From: Comamonadaceae bacterium
GTDB lineage: Bacteria > Pseudomonadota > Gammaproteobacteria > Burkholderiales > Burkholderiaceae_C
Assembly: GCA_947461325.1 (NCBI GenBank)
Contig: CANHLD010000027.1
Location: 1-15,259 of the forward strand
Reading direction: 5' to 3'
DNA length: 15,259 nucleotides
The position numbers were made by a program, and so were the translations under genes. Below the pieces are notes generated by a model that did no database searches, was not told the origin of the DNA, and saw only the letters and a list, made by a program, of their open reading frames with translations. Shown here piece by piece: positions 1 to 5,897 of this stretch; positions within the stretch are counted from its first letter, which is position 1; each line of letters begins with the position of its first letter.

Positions 1-2
1 GC

Positions 3-533
3 CTTGGCAGACAACCCGGCGGCGGCGACTTGGGCGCAGACGCAGGCGCGGTGTGGCGACACGGCGACTGGCTGAAGATCACGCCCGAAGGCCGCGCCAT
101 CATTTACGGACGCAGCGACGCCACCATCAACCGCTATGGTTTGCGCATGGGCACCAGCGAGTTGTACAGCGCCATCGAGGCCTTGCCTGAAGTTCTCGAC
201 AGCATGGTGGTGGACTTGGAATATTTGGGCAAAGACAGTTACATGCCGTTGTTCGTGGTGTTGCGCCCGGGCGTGGTGTTGGACGACGCATTGCGTGCGC
301 GTTTGAATGGCGCGATACGCACCGCACTCAGTCCACGGTTTGTGCCGAACGATATTTTTCAGGTGGCAGAAATTCCGCGCACTTTGTCAGGCAAAAAACA
401 GGAATTGCCGATCAAAAAACTGATGCTGGGTCAGCCGGTAGAAAAAGTGTTGAACCGGGATGCCATGGCGAACCCAGCGTGCTTGGATTGGTATATCGAG
501 TTGGCCAAGAGGCATTTGGCAGGGGCTGGTTGA
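3..533 (+). CDS. Acetoacetyl-CoA synthetase, C-terminal part (5' truncated by window edge)
   Basis: This is the C-terminal 176 or so residues of an ANL-superfamily acyl-CoA ligase that activates acetoacetate with ATP and CoA in the cytoplasm. Visible family features are VWRHGDW, the hinge region IYGRSDATINR, RMGTSELY, and the catalytic-lysine segment PRTLSGKKQELPIKKL, which is highly typical of acetoacetyl-CoA synthetase. The frame is open to the left edge. The TTG at position 30 is not a likely true start, because the adenylation domain must lie upstream. The first 14 or so residues (glycine-rich, before AVWRHGDW) do not resemble the Y-F-x-x-Y-P-G stretch I expect in this family, so a small insertion or frameshift at the edge is possible. 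Acetoacetate is an end product of leucine breakdown, which fits the amino-acid catabolic genes further right. Product call is strong; the N-terminal boundary is unknown. Confidence 0.92.
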   Translation, partial: LGRQPGGGDLGADAGAVWRHGDWLKITPEGRAIIYGRSDATINRYGLRMGTSELYSAIEALPEVLDSMVVDLEYLGKDSYMPLFVVLRPGVVLDDALRARLNGAIRTALSPRFVPNDIFQVAEIPRTLSGKKQELPIKKLMLGQPVEKVLNRDAMANPACLDWYIELAKRHLAGAG

Positions 534-642
534 TACCGCATAACTTCAGTCATTTAAAGCGAAAGGCCGCCATCGTTTAACACCTAAAACAAAATGGCCA
601 GGGCGTAGATTCAACTCGGTAACGTTTAAAGAAATTTTTCAA

Positions 643-1377
643 TCACAATCGGCCACGGTATTTAGGCATGCGCGTCTCGACAACATCGTGAACGTGGTGA
701 CGACAAATGTCACAAGCCGATCGGCCCCCGTACAAGGGCTTCTTGGATGCCGTGCAAGTGCCCTCAACGTGGCCACTCCACGTATGAGGGTCGCAACCCT
801 TTTTCAATGAGCAAGCGCGCATGTCGTTGAGTACCCGGCCAAAGCCCGCGTTATAGCTCAGATCGGTAAGCATGAGCTGTACGTATTTGTCCTTGGTGAT
901 CTTGCCCACCATGTTCCAGTTTTGCCGGGACTTGATGACCATGACGCGCATTTGTAAATCGGGACGCTCGTACACCGTATCCCAACGCAATTCGTTAAGC
1001 CCTCTGGGGTCTAGCTTCCTAGTTTCCTCCAGCGCGTCAAAGCGCAGACCACCATTTTCTTTAAATGTACGGGTAATTTGGCTTAAACCTGCACCCTCTT
1101 CCCGCTTTGATTTCAACCTTGCTTTGGGGTTCCAGCACATGCTCTTGATGGCAGGGCACCCAGTCTCATGCTCGATCAATGCGCCAAAGTAGTGGGGTGC
1201 GAAAAACGTGGGCATCAAATCTTTGACTTGAGCAGACAAAATTGGCAGGTACTGCATCGCTTGTTCGGGGATGTCTTTGTTGATATCAAAACCAGAGTTT
1301 TTAGGCGCGGCTCCGTGTGCAATTTGGTTTGCAGCTGAAACAAGGCCAATCACCGAAACAATCAGCCACTTTTTCAT
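643..1377 (-). CDS. Secreted SLT-type lytic transglycosylase
   Basis: A 244-residue exported protein with a soluble-lytic-transglycosylase fold that should cleave the glycan strands of peptidoglycan. A Sec signal peptide starts at MKKWLIVSVIG and probably ends near residues 20-24 (AHGAA). Three SLT motifs are seen in order: a Glu-containing segment ALIEHETG (E69 or E71, probable catalytic acid), GAGLSQI at 95-101, and LSYNAGFG at 173-180. The C-terminus is cysteine-rich (C189, C195, C208, C222, C225), suggesting disulfides or metal binding. I chose the ATG at 1377 over an upstream in-frame start at 1437 because it begins directly at the signal peptide and overlaps the stop of the upstream membrane-protein gene as ATGA, which implies translational coupling. 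Such enzymes serve conjugation systems or phage lysis, and the neighbour supports one of those. Housekeeping wall turnover is less likely. Confidence 0.8.
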   Translation of the reverse strand: MKKWLIVSVIGLVSAANQIAHGAAPKNSGFDINKDIPEQAMQYLPILSAQVKDLMPTFFAPHYFGALIEHETGCPAIKSMCWNPKARLKSKREEGAGLSQITRTFKENGGLRFDALEETRKLDPRGLNELRWDTVYERPDLQMRVMVIKSRQNWNMVGKITKDKYVQLMLTDLSYNAGFGRVLNDMRACSLKKGCDPHTWSGHVEGTCTASKKPLYGGRSACDICRHHVHDVVETRMPKYRGRL

Positions 1378-1706
1378 CTTTGTACATTCGAAAAAAATGA
1401 GAGTAAGCCCCAAAAAATTATTGCTCGGAGTAAACAAATCCCGGCGTAAGCAATGCCAGCGGCAGTGTTGTTACTCGTCAAAGCCGCTTCGTAAAGTGAT
1501 TCACTGGAGGCACTACCCAGCATGGACTTGGCGAGCAAATACGCAACACCCGTTATCAAAAAGGCTTGTGCCCATAGTTGAATGCGCAGCAAGGTGTCCG
1601 CACCCCCACTTGGGTCAGTCAGCCAGAACCATACAAATATCAAAAAAGGTGTAATTACAAACTGAAACCAACGAGACTTCAAAATTCCTAATAGCTTTTG
1701 AACCAA
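1374..1706 (-). CDS. Small three-helix membrane protein, holin-like, coupled to the transglycosylase
   Basis: A 110-residue protein with about three hydrophobic helices: roughly residues 14-29 (FQFVITPFLIFVWFW), 45-62 (WAQAFLITGVAYLLAK) and 88-108 (AYAGICLLRAIIFWGLLSFF). I place the start at the TTG at 1706 because a strong Shine-Dalgarno run, AGGGGG, lies about seven bases upstream, whereas the in-frame ATG at 1775 has no such site and adds a non-membrane stretch. The gene overlaps the lytic transglycosylase by four bases (ATGA), so the two are probably made in fixed proportion. Small multi-helix proteins paired with a muralytic enzyme are often holins, or accessory membrane proteins of conjugative elements. 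I do not recognise a named family; the holin-like label rests only on size, topology and pairing. Confidence 0.65.
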   Translation of the reverse strand: MVQKLLGILKSRWFQFVITPFLIFVWFWLTDPSGGADTLLRIQLWAQAFLITGVAYLLAKSMLGSASSESLYEAALTSNNTAAGIAYAGICLLRAIIFWGLLSFFSNVQR

Positions 1707-1901
1707 ATTTAAACCCCCTAAAAAAACAGGAAAAGCCCTGCCTAACGCAACAAGTCCGCAGGAGTCGCAAAACATATGAATTGCAATGGCTCCTCAGCGG
1801 CCCCCAACTGACCCCATACAGTAGCGGCCTAGACCAGTATAAAAATAGCAATGCATAGACCACATAGCATAAAAAGGCTATTTTTTGATGCCATGCTTGA
1901 C
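1707..1901. other. Gene-free stretch upstream of the membrane protein/transglycosylase pair
   Basis: This stretch is AT-rich at its distal end and lies upstream of the TTG-started membrane-protein gene. It must hold that operon's promoter unless transcription enters from further right. I see no convincing -35/-10 pair. A 21-codon reading frame at 1829-1894 on the minus strand (hydrophobic, starting MASKNSLF) is too short and unsupported to call. Confidence 0.4.
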
Positions 1902-2214
1902 CGCATCGCCCCGGGTTTTGAGGAAGCTCCAAACTTTGAGAAGATGCAGCCATAAACAAGAAATCGAATCGTTTTTCACCAGAAATGCGCGAACGCGCTG
2001 TACATAGGGCGGGCTCCTTCAAAGACCAAGTAGTCCGTGTAACTGGCCACCTTGCAATGGGAGCACTGGTTTAATCACATCCGACTGCTCGAACCGATGG
2101 GATATATTGCACCGGTGCAAGCGGAGGATAACTACTATCGTCAACTCGCCCATAGCCAAGAGACAATCGTCTCAACTTAGACCAACTCTCCTCCGCGATA
2201 CCCGGGGCGATTCA
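1902..2214 (+). mobile_element. Internally deleted IS3-family insertion sequence relic
   Basis: A degenerate element of about 310 bp. Its ends carry a 12-base inverted repeat, ATCGCCCCGGGT at 1905-1916 and the exact complement at 2200-2211. The right end reads GGCGATTCA, as expected for an IS3-family terminus of the TGAA(T/C)CGCCCCGGG type. Just inside the left end, a frame from 1952 reads NKKSNRFSPEMRERAV, typical of an OrfA N-terminus, with ATA where the start ATG should be. Near 2000-2012 the sequence jumps to the OrfB C-terminus: KTK, SV, LATLQWEHWFNHIRLLEP, then GYI and AEDNYYRQLA, ending at TAG 2178-2180. Two nonsense codons replace expected glutamates (TAG near 2031, TAA near 2037), and a frameshift lies upstream of them. 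The catalytic DDE region is entirely missing, so it cannot move itself. I found no clear flanking target duplication. Confidence 0.8.
2013..2180 (+). pseudogene. IS3-family transposase OrfB, C-terminal remnant
   Basis: This is the last 55 or so codons of an IS3-family OrfB (rve integrase-fold transposase). The conserved tail WFNHIRLLEPMGYI followed by P-V-Q-A-E-x-N-Y-Y is clear, and the natural stop is TAG at 2178-2180. In-frame TAG and TAA codons near 2031 and 2037 sit where the family usually has glutamate, each explicable by one base change from GAG or GAA. No start or catalytic residue remains, so it is non-functional. Confidence 0.75.
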
Positions 2215-2221
2215 AGGCGAC

Positions 2222-2686
2222 TCATCGCAAGGGAAGTAGCCGACCCTTTTTGACCGATTTGAGAGAAAAGCTAGAGTTAACTTCTTTGACGCTCGGTAGG
2301 GGCTGCAGGACTTCCCGTAAGAAGTTGCCGAAAGCATTGAGATCAGTGGCCACAACTTCGAGTAAGTAATCGTATCGTCCCGAAACATGGTTGCAAGAGA
2401 TCACCTGTGGAATGGTTACTATTTGCTCTTCAAATTGTCGGCAGGCATCGCTATTGTGCGAGTTCATCATCACATTGACAAAAGCAATGATGCCAAAGCC
2501 CAGACGCTCTGGGGATAGAACAGCCCGATAGGCTTCAATATACCTTTCATCTTCTAATCGTTTGATTCGACGCCAGCAAGGCGAAGCACTCATTGCCACG
2601 CGTTCAGCCAATTGGTTAATGGTGAGGCGAGCGTCACCTTGCAGCTCTGTCAATAAAGCAAGTTCCGTCTTGTCAAGATTATGCAT
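2222..2686 (-). CDS. Lrp/AsnC-family transcriptional regulator
   Basis: A 154-residue DNA-binding regulator, the usual length for this family. The N-terminal helix-turn-helix covers about residues 3-55 (LDKTELALLTELQGDARLT, then SPCWRRIKRLE as recognition region). The C-terminal RAM effector domain spans about 63-142 and includes VSGRYDYLLEV at 101-111, which forms part of the amino-acid binding and oligomer interface. It is divergently transcribed from the methionine gamma-lyase gene across a 140-bp AT-rich gap. This matches the known mdeR-mdeA arrangement in Pseudomonas putida, where an Lrp-type protein activates the lyase. I infer that it controls the megL-dehydrogenase operon, probably in response to a branched-chain amino acid or methionine. 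The 3' end stops eight bases from the right end of the IS3-family relic. No good Shine-Dalgarno is seen before the ATG. Confidence 0.92.
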   Translation of the reverse strand: MHNLDKTELALLTELQGDARLTINQLAERVAMSASPCWRRIKRLEDERYIEAYRAVLSPERLGFGIIAFVNVMMNSHNSDACRQFEEQIVTIPQVISCNHVSGRYDYLLEVVATDLNAFGNFLREVLQPLPSVKEVNSSFSLKSVKKGRLLPLR

Positions 2687-2826
2687 AGGATAAATTTACT
2701 AATATAGAAATGTAAGCGAGTATTTTTACCATATAAATTGCTTTTTTGGTGGGTTTTAGAAAAGTAATTTCTCATTTCCAAAGAGAAAATTAAAACTTCA
2801 AAACTGCACTTCAAAGTCAGGAATCT
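2687..2826. promoter_or_regulatory. Divergent lrp / methionine gamma-lyase promoter region
   Basis: A strongly AT-rich 140-bp gap between two divergent genes, so both promoters and any operator must be here. An inverted repeat, TTTCTC at 2768-2773 and GAGAAA at 2783-2788 with a nine-base spacer, is the clearest symmetric element and a candidate Lrp-type site. The lyase ATG is preceded by CAGGA as its ribosome binding site. Exact -35/-10 boxes cannot be assigned with confidence. Confidence 0.5.
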
Positions 2827-4026
2827 ATGAGCTTTATTTCTAAAAAGCAGGGTTTTGCCACTCGAGCTATCCACCACGGCTACAACCCCCGAGAGCATCA
2901 GGGAGCGCTTATCCCGCCAATTTTTCTTAGCTCTACATTCACATTCGAAACGGCTGAGTTGGGTGGAAAGTGCTTTTCTGGGGAAGATCCAGGTTATTTT
3001 TATACCCGCATCGGAAACCCGACTTTGGCCTTGTTTGAGTCGCGCATGGCATCCCTTGAGGGAGGAGACAGTGCTGTGGCGTTTGGCTCAGGCATGGGGG
3101 CTATTGCCTCCACTTTGTGGACTTTGTTGCGGCCAGGGGACGAGATCATTGTGGACCGGACCATGTACGGCTGTACGTTTGCTTTTTTAAACCATGGTAT
3201 TGGGCACTTTGGCGTCCAAGTATCACATGTTGATTTGCGAAATCCTCAAAATTTAAAAGATGTGATTTCAAAAAAGACCAAAGTGGTGTATCTGGAAACA
3301 CCTGTGAACCCCACAATGAGTTTGGTTGACATCGCGGCGGTTGCTGAAATCGCGCACCAACATGCTGCCAAAGTAGTGGTGGACAACACGTATTGCTCAC
3401 CTTATTTACAGCAACCTATTGCATTGGGGGCTGATGTCGTTGTCCATTCAGCTACCAAATACATTGGTGGACATGGTGATGTCACTGCTGGTGTGGCGGT
3501 CATGGCAGATGCTGAGACAGCTTTGCAAATTCGAATGCAAGGTCTGAAAGATTTAACAGGTGCTGTCTTGTCACCGCAAGATGCCTATTTGCTTTTACGC
3601 GGGTTAAAAACATTGGACTTGCGGCTAGATCGCCACTGTGACAATGCCCAAGTTATTGCCGAGTTGTTGGATTCACACCCAGCAGTTCAAACTGTGTATT
3701 TTCCGGGTCTCAAAAGCTTTCCACAGTATGAATTGGCGAAAAGCCAAATGCGCCGCTTTGGCGGGATTGTGGCATTTGAATTGGTCGGGGGAGTGGGGGC
3801 TGGAAAAAAATTCTTGGACGCACTTCAAATGATTTCGCGTGCTGTCAGTTTGGGAGATGCGGAGTCCTTGGCGCAGCATCCTGCGAGCATGACCCATTCA
3901 ACATATACCCCACAAGAAAGGCAAGCCGCTGGCATATCAGACGGGCTGGTTCGCATATCAGTGGGACTTGAAACTCTTCAAGATTTGAAGGATGACGTGA
4001 GCCAAGCACTCGATAGCCTTCTCTAA
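2827..4026 (+). CDS. Methionine gamma-lyase (PLP-dependent)
   Basis: A 399-residue fold-type-I PLP enzyme of the Cys/Met metabolism family. It should split L-methionine into methanethiol, ammonia and 2-oxobutyrate in the cytoplasm. Diagnostic residues: Y59 and R61 (phosphate contact from the neighbouring subunit, in YFYTRIGNP), Y114 and C116 in MYGCTF, D186 in VVVDNTY, the PLP lysine K211 in HSATKYIGGHGD, and K241-D242 in QGLKDLTG. Cysteine at 116 separates methionine gamma-lyases from cystathionine gamma-lyases and synthases. The C-terminal SLGDAESLAQHPASMTHS is also typical. Length and sequence are close to my memory of P. putida MdeA (398 residues). The ATG at 2827 has CAGGA upstream and starts in register with that protein. 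It is the first gene of an operon with the amino-acid dehydrogenase, 67 bp downstream. Activity on homocysteine or cysteine cannot be excluded. Confidence 0.92.
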   Translation: MSFISKKQGFATRAIHHGYNPREHQGALIPPIFLSSTFTFETAELGGKCFSGEDPGYFYTRIGNPTLALFESRMASLEGGDSAVAFGSGMGAIASTLWTLLRPGDEIIVDRTMYGCTFAFLNHGIGHFGVQVSHVDLRNPQNLKDVISKKTKVVYLETPVNPTMSLVDIAAVAEIAHQHAAKVVVDNTYCSPYLQQPIALGADVVVHSATKYIGGHGDVTAGVAVMADAETALQIRMQGLKDLTGAVLSPQDAYLLLRGLKTLDLRLDRHCDNAQVIAELLDSHPAVQTVYFPGLKSFPQYELAKSQMRRFGGIVAFELVGGVGAGKKFLDALQMISRAVSLGDAESLAQHPASMTHSTYTPQERQAAGISDGLVRISVGLETLQDLKDDVSQALDSLL

Positions 4027-4066
4027 AAAATCCAACAAATTCATTTTGGGATCTCAAACTAAAGCA

Positions 4067-4091
4067 AGGACACGCAGGTCCTGAGGAAAGA
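4067..4091 (+). promoter_or_regulatory. Small hairpin and ribosome binding site before the dehydrogenase
   Basis: A five-base stem, AGGAC 4067-4071 with GTCCT 4078-4082 and a six-base loop, is directly followed by a strong Shine-Dalgarno GAGGAAAG at 4083-4090 and the ATG at 4094. The purine-rich site supports the chosen start. The hairpin is short and may have no role. Confidence 0.45.
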
Positions 4092-4093
4092 AT

Positions 4094-5125
4094 ATGAGCG
4101 CAATCGTTTTTAATAACATCAGCTTTGACGACCACGAACAAATCAGCTTTGTTTCTGAGCCTAAATCCCGACTGAGGGCTATCGTTGCCGTCCACAATAG
4201 CCAACGAGGCCCTGCAATGGGTGGTTGCCGTATGTGGAACTATTCAAGCGAGACTCAGGCTTTGAATGACGTACTGCGACTTTCGCGCGGCATGACGTAT
4301 AAAAATGCAGTTGCTGGTCTTCCCATTGGTGGCGGTAAATGCGTCATCATGGGTGACCCTCAGCAAGACAAAAGCCCAGCAATATTCGAGGCGCTTGGAG
4401 AAGCCATAGAAAGAATGGGTGGCCTCTACATCACAGCAGAAGATGTCGGCACCACCCCAGACGATATGGCGCATGTTAGTAAGCAAACCCAATACGTCGC
4501 TGGACTCGGCCCCAACGGTGACCCCTCCCCCTATACCGCATTAGGTTGTTTTGTGGGTGCACGCGCAGCTATCAAACACCATCTTCACCGTGATAGTTTT
4601 GAAGGTTTAACAGTTGCCGTCCAGGGCTTGGGCAACGTCGGGTACGACTATGCGCGAAGATTGCATAAGGCGGGTGCAAAATTGATCGTCGCCGATATTG
4701 ATGTCAATGCCTTGGAGCGGGCGCGTAATGAGTTGAATGCGAAAATCGTAAGTGTGGATGCCATTTACGATGTGGATGCCGATATTTACGCTCCTTGTGC
4801 TTTAGGCGGTACGGTTAATGCAGGCACACTTGCTCGATTGAAAGTAAAGATCATTGCCGGCGGTGCGAACAATCAATTGGCCACCTCTGAAATGAATTCA
4901 CTTGCACGTCAAAAAGGTATTTTGTATGTGCCCGATTTTGTAATCAACGCTGGTGGCATCATGAAGGCTTGTTATGAATATTTCAATAAGGCCGAAAGTG
5001 AAGTCGAAGATCGTGTACTCAAAATTGAAAATACCTTGTTAGGAATTTTTGAATTGGCGGATCAAAAGAGCTCTGAGACAAGCTTTATTGCAGAAGAAAT
5101 CGCAAGGGCTAGTTTGAAAAATTGA
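4094..5125 (+). CDS. Leucine/valine/phenylalanine-type amino-acid dehydrogenase
   Basis: A 343-residue enzyme of the Glu/Leu/Phe/Val dehydrogenase family, which catalyses reversible NAD-linked oxidative deamination of an aliphatic or aromatic L-amino acid to its 2-oxo acid. The substrate domain shows GPAMGGCRMW at 39-48, K70 in MTYKNAVAGLPIGGGK and K82 at its end (the catalytic lysine pair), and D117 in TAEDVGT. The Rossmann domain starts at about 172 with GLGNVG at 178-183; D201 after the second strand (VADID) suggests NAD rather than NADP. ALGGTVN at 236-242 and PDFVINAGGI at 280-289 are also family-typical. It is shorter than glutamate dehydrogenases and close to leucine dehydrogenases. 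It follows the methionine gamma-lyase in an apparent operon. Substrate choice between Leu, Val, Phe and 2-aminobutyrate cannot be read from the sequence. Confidence 0.9.
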   Translation: MSAIVFNNISFDDHEQISFVSEPKSRLRAIVAVHNSQRGPAMGGCRMWNYSSETQALNDVLRLSRGMTYKNAVAGLPIGGGKCVIMGDPQQDKSPAIFEALGEAIERMGGLYITAEDVGTTPDDMAHVSKQTQYVAGLGPNGDPSPYTALGCFVGARAAIKHHLHRDSFEGLTVAVQGLGNVGYDYARRLHKAGAKLIVADIDVNALERARNELNAKIVSVDAIYDVDADIYAPCALGGTVNAGTLARLKVKIIAGGANNQLATSEMNSLARQKGILYVPDFVINAGGIMKACYEYFNKAESEVEDRVLKIENTLLGIFELADQKSSETSFIAEEIARASLKN

Positions 5126-5279
5126 AATCTTATTTTGCGACAGAATATTTCACACAAAATGTATGAGTCGTCGCTGTCAACAATCGGCGCTCAACTACGC
5201 AGTGTTTGTGAACGATGTCGCAATTTCCGGTCACAAATAAGTGCGTAAAGTCCAGATTTGGGCAATAAGAACCACATCA

Positions 5280-5450
5280 AACATTTTTCGGAGATGATTC
5301 ACACGGCTCGTACTTTGGGGAACAAGATTCTCAAGGAGGCTGTGGACTTTGCCAAAGCAAAAAAGTGGATTGCGCGCTCGTCTGTATTGCCAGGGGATGA
5401 GCAATGAGGGCGGTGTGAGCCCCACACTGTCAAATATTTTGCGAGTGAGC
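5280..5450 (+). pseudogene. IS2-group (IS3 family) transposase OrfA C-terminus and OrfB start, remnant
   Basis: A frame ending at TGA 5405-5407 reads ILKEAVDFAKAKKWIARS followed by S-V-L-P-G-D-E-Q-stop. This closely follows my memory of the end of InsC (OrfA) of IS2 and relatives, where a leucine-zipper end is followed by LLKEAVEYGRAKKWIA and LLPGD. Just before it, ARTLGNK may be the remains of the zipper segment. After the stop, ATG-AGG-GCG-GTG and, one frame over, SPTLSNILRVSL look like the frameshifted start of OrfB (compare M-x-A-V-S-R-T-L-x-V in the group). The rest of OrfB is absent or unrecognisable. Clearly inactive. Confidence 0.65.
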
Positions 5451-5792
5451 CTGCCTAGGCAATGTCTTCATGTCAAACATTGCACCGGTGCGGTAATTGA
5501 TGTGTGTGAGCGATCTATATTGCAACATCAGCTTGCAGAGCTGCTTTGATGTCTTATGCATCAACCAGTTAAAAAAAGTCTCGCACTTTACAAAAAAAGC
5601 TTCTGAGATGTAGGGGTCATTGGGGGAAGTTGCCGCGCTGACTGATGATTTTTCTTGTGTGAAAAGTTGGCCTCATCAGAACGATTCAAACGTATCTACA
5701 CGAGGTTCAAGAACGCTGATGCGAGTACCCATCACTGGCGCCTGTGGCTCATAAACACAAAAGGGAATAAATATTTTCAAATCAATCATTAT

Positions 5793-5812
5793 CGAGAAAT
5801 ATATATTTATCG
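5793..5812. promoter_or_regulatory. AT-rich palindrome upstream of the oxidoreductase
   Basis: The 20-base site CGAGAAATATATATTTATCG is symmetric except for one base pair, around the perfect core AAATATATATTT at 5797-5808. It lies about 85 bp upstream of the predicted start of the oxidoreductase. It could be an operator (Lrp-type and several other regulators bind such sites) or simply part of an AT-rich upstream element. Confidence 0.4.
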
Positions 5813-5897
5813 CATAAATAAATTGTGTAATAAAAAGAAATTATTTGTCAGTTAATGAAATCTAAACTCTTCAGTTCTTTGAGTATTGGATATCTTG

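Larger units (their letters stand above)
5126..5897. other. 772-bp gene-free region with transposase remnant and AT-rich promoter zone
   Basis: No intact gene is visible. The first part (5126-5280) shows nothing I recognise and no obvious terminator for the dehydrogenase operon. The middle holds remains of an IS2-group element (about 5280-5450). A stretch near 5606-5630 (GATGTAGGGG followed by TCATT and a run of G) resembles the outer end of an IS2-like element, but only weakly. From about 5750 the region turns very AT-rich and should carry the promoter of the oxidoreductase gene. Reading frames at 5349-5549 and 5655-5855 do not look like proteins. Confidence 0.6.

Noticed and set aside
534..642. 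Possible terminator between the convergent acetoacetyl-CoA synthetase and transglycosylase genes
   Set aside because: Only short GGCC pairings with a long loop and no T-run; nothing convincing.
872..1192. Plus-strand frame of 106 codons opposite the transglycosylase
   Set aside because: Antisense shadow of a gene with clear SLT motifs and signal peptide.
1829..1894. 21-codon hydrophobic frame on the minus strand (MASKNSLF start), considered as a small lipoprotein or leader peptide
   Set aside because: Too short, no clear ribosome binding site, and no comparative support available.
1615..2022. Minus-strand reading frame of 135 codons
   Set aside because: It runs antisense through the IS3-family relic and out of frame across the start of the membrane-protein gene; it has no ribosome binding site or recognisable domain.
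2108..2121. Perfect palindrome TTGCACCGGTGCAA, with 13 of its bases (ATTGCACCGGTGC) repeated near 5479-5491, considered as a shared operator flanking the lrp-lyase-dehydrogenase cassette
   Set aside because: The first copy lies inside the coding remnant of OrfB (I-A-P-V-Q-A), so its sequence is explained by the transposase. A 13-base repeat is expected a few times by chance in a window of this size.
5349..5549. 66-codon frame on the plus strand
   Set aside because: It crosses the IS2-group remnant in a different frame from the recognisable OrfA end and has no protein-like features of its own.
5655..5855. 66-codon frame on the plus strand
   Set aside because: Its second half is only AT-rich promoter-type DNA; residue composition is not protein-like and no ribosome binding site is seen.
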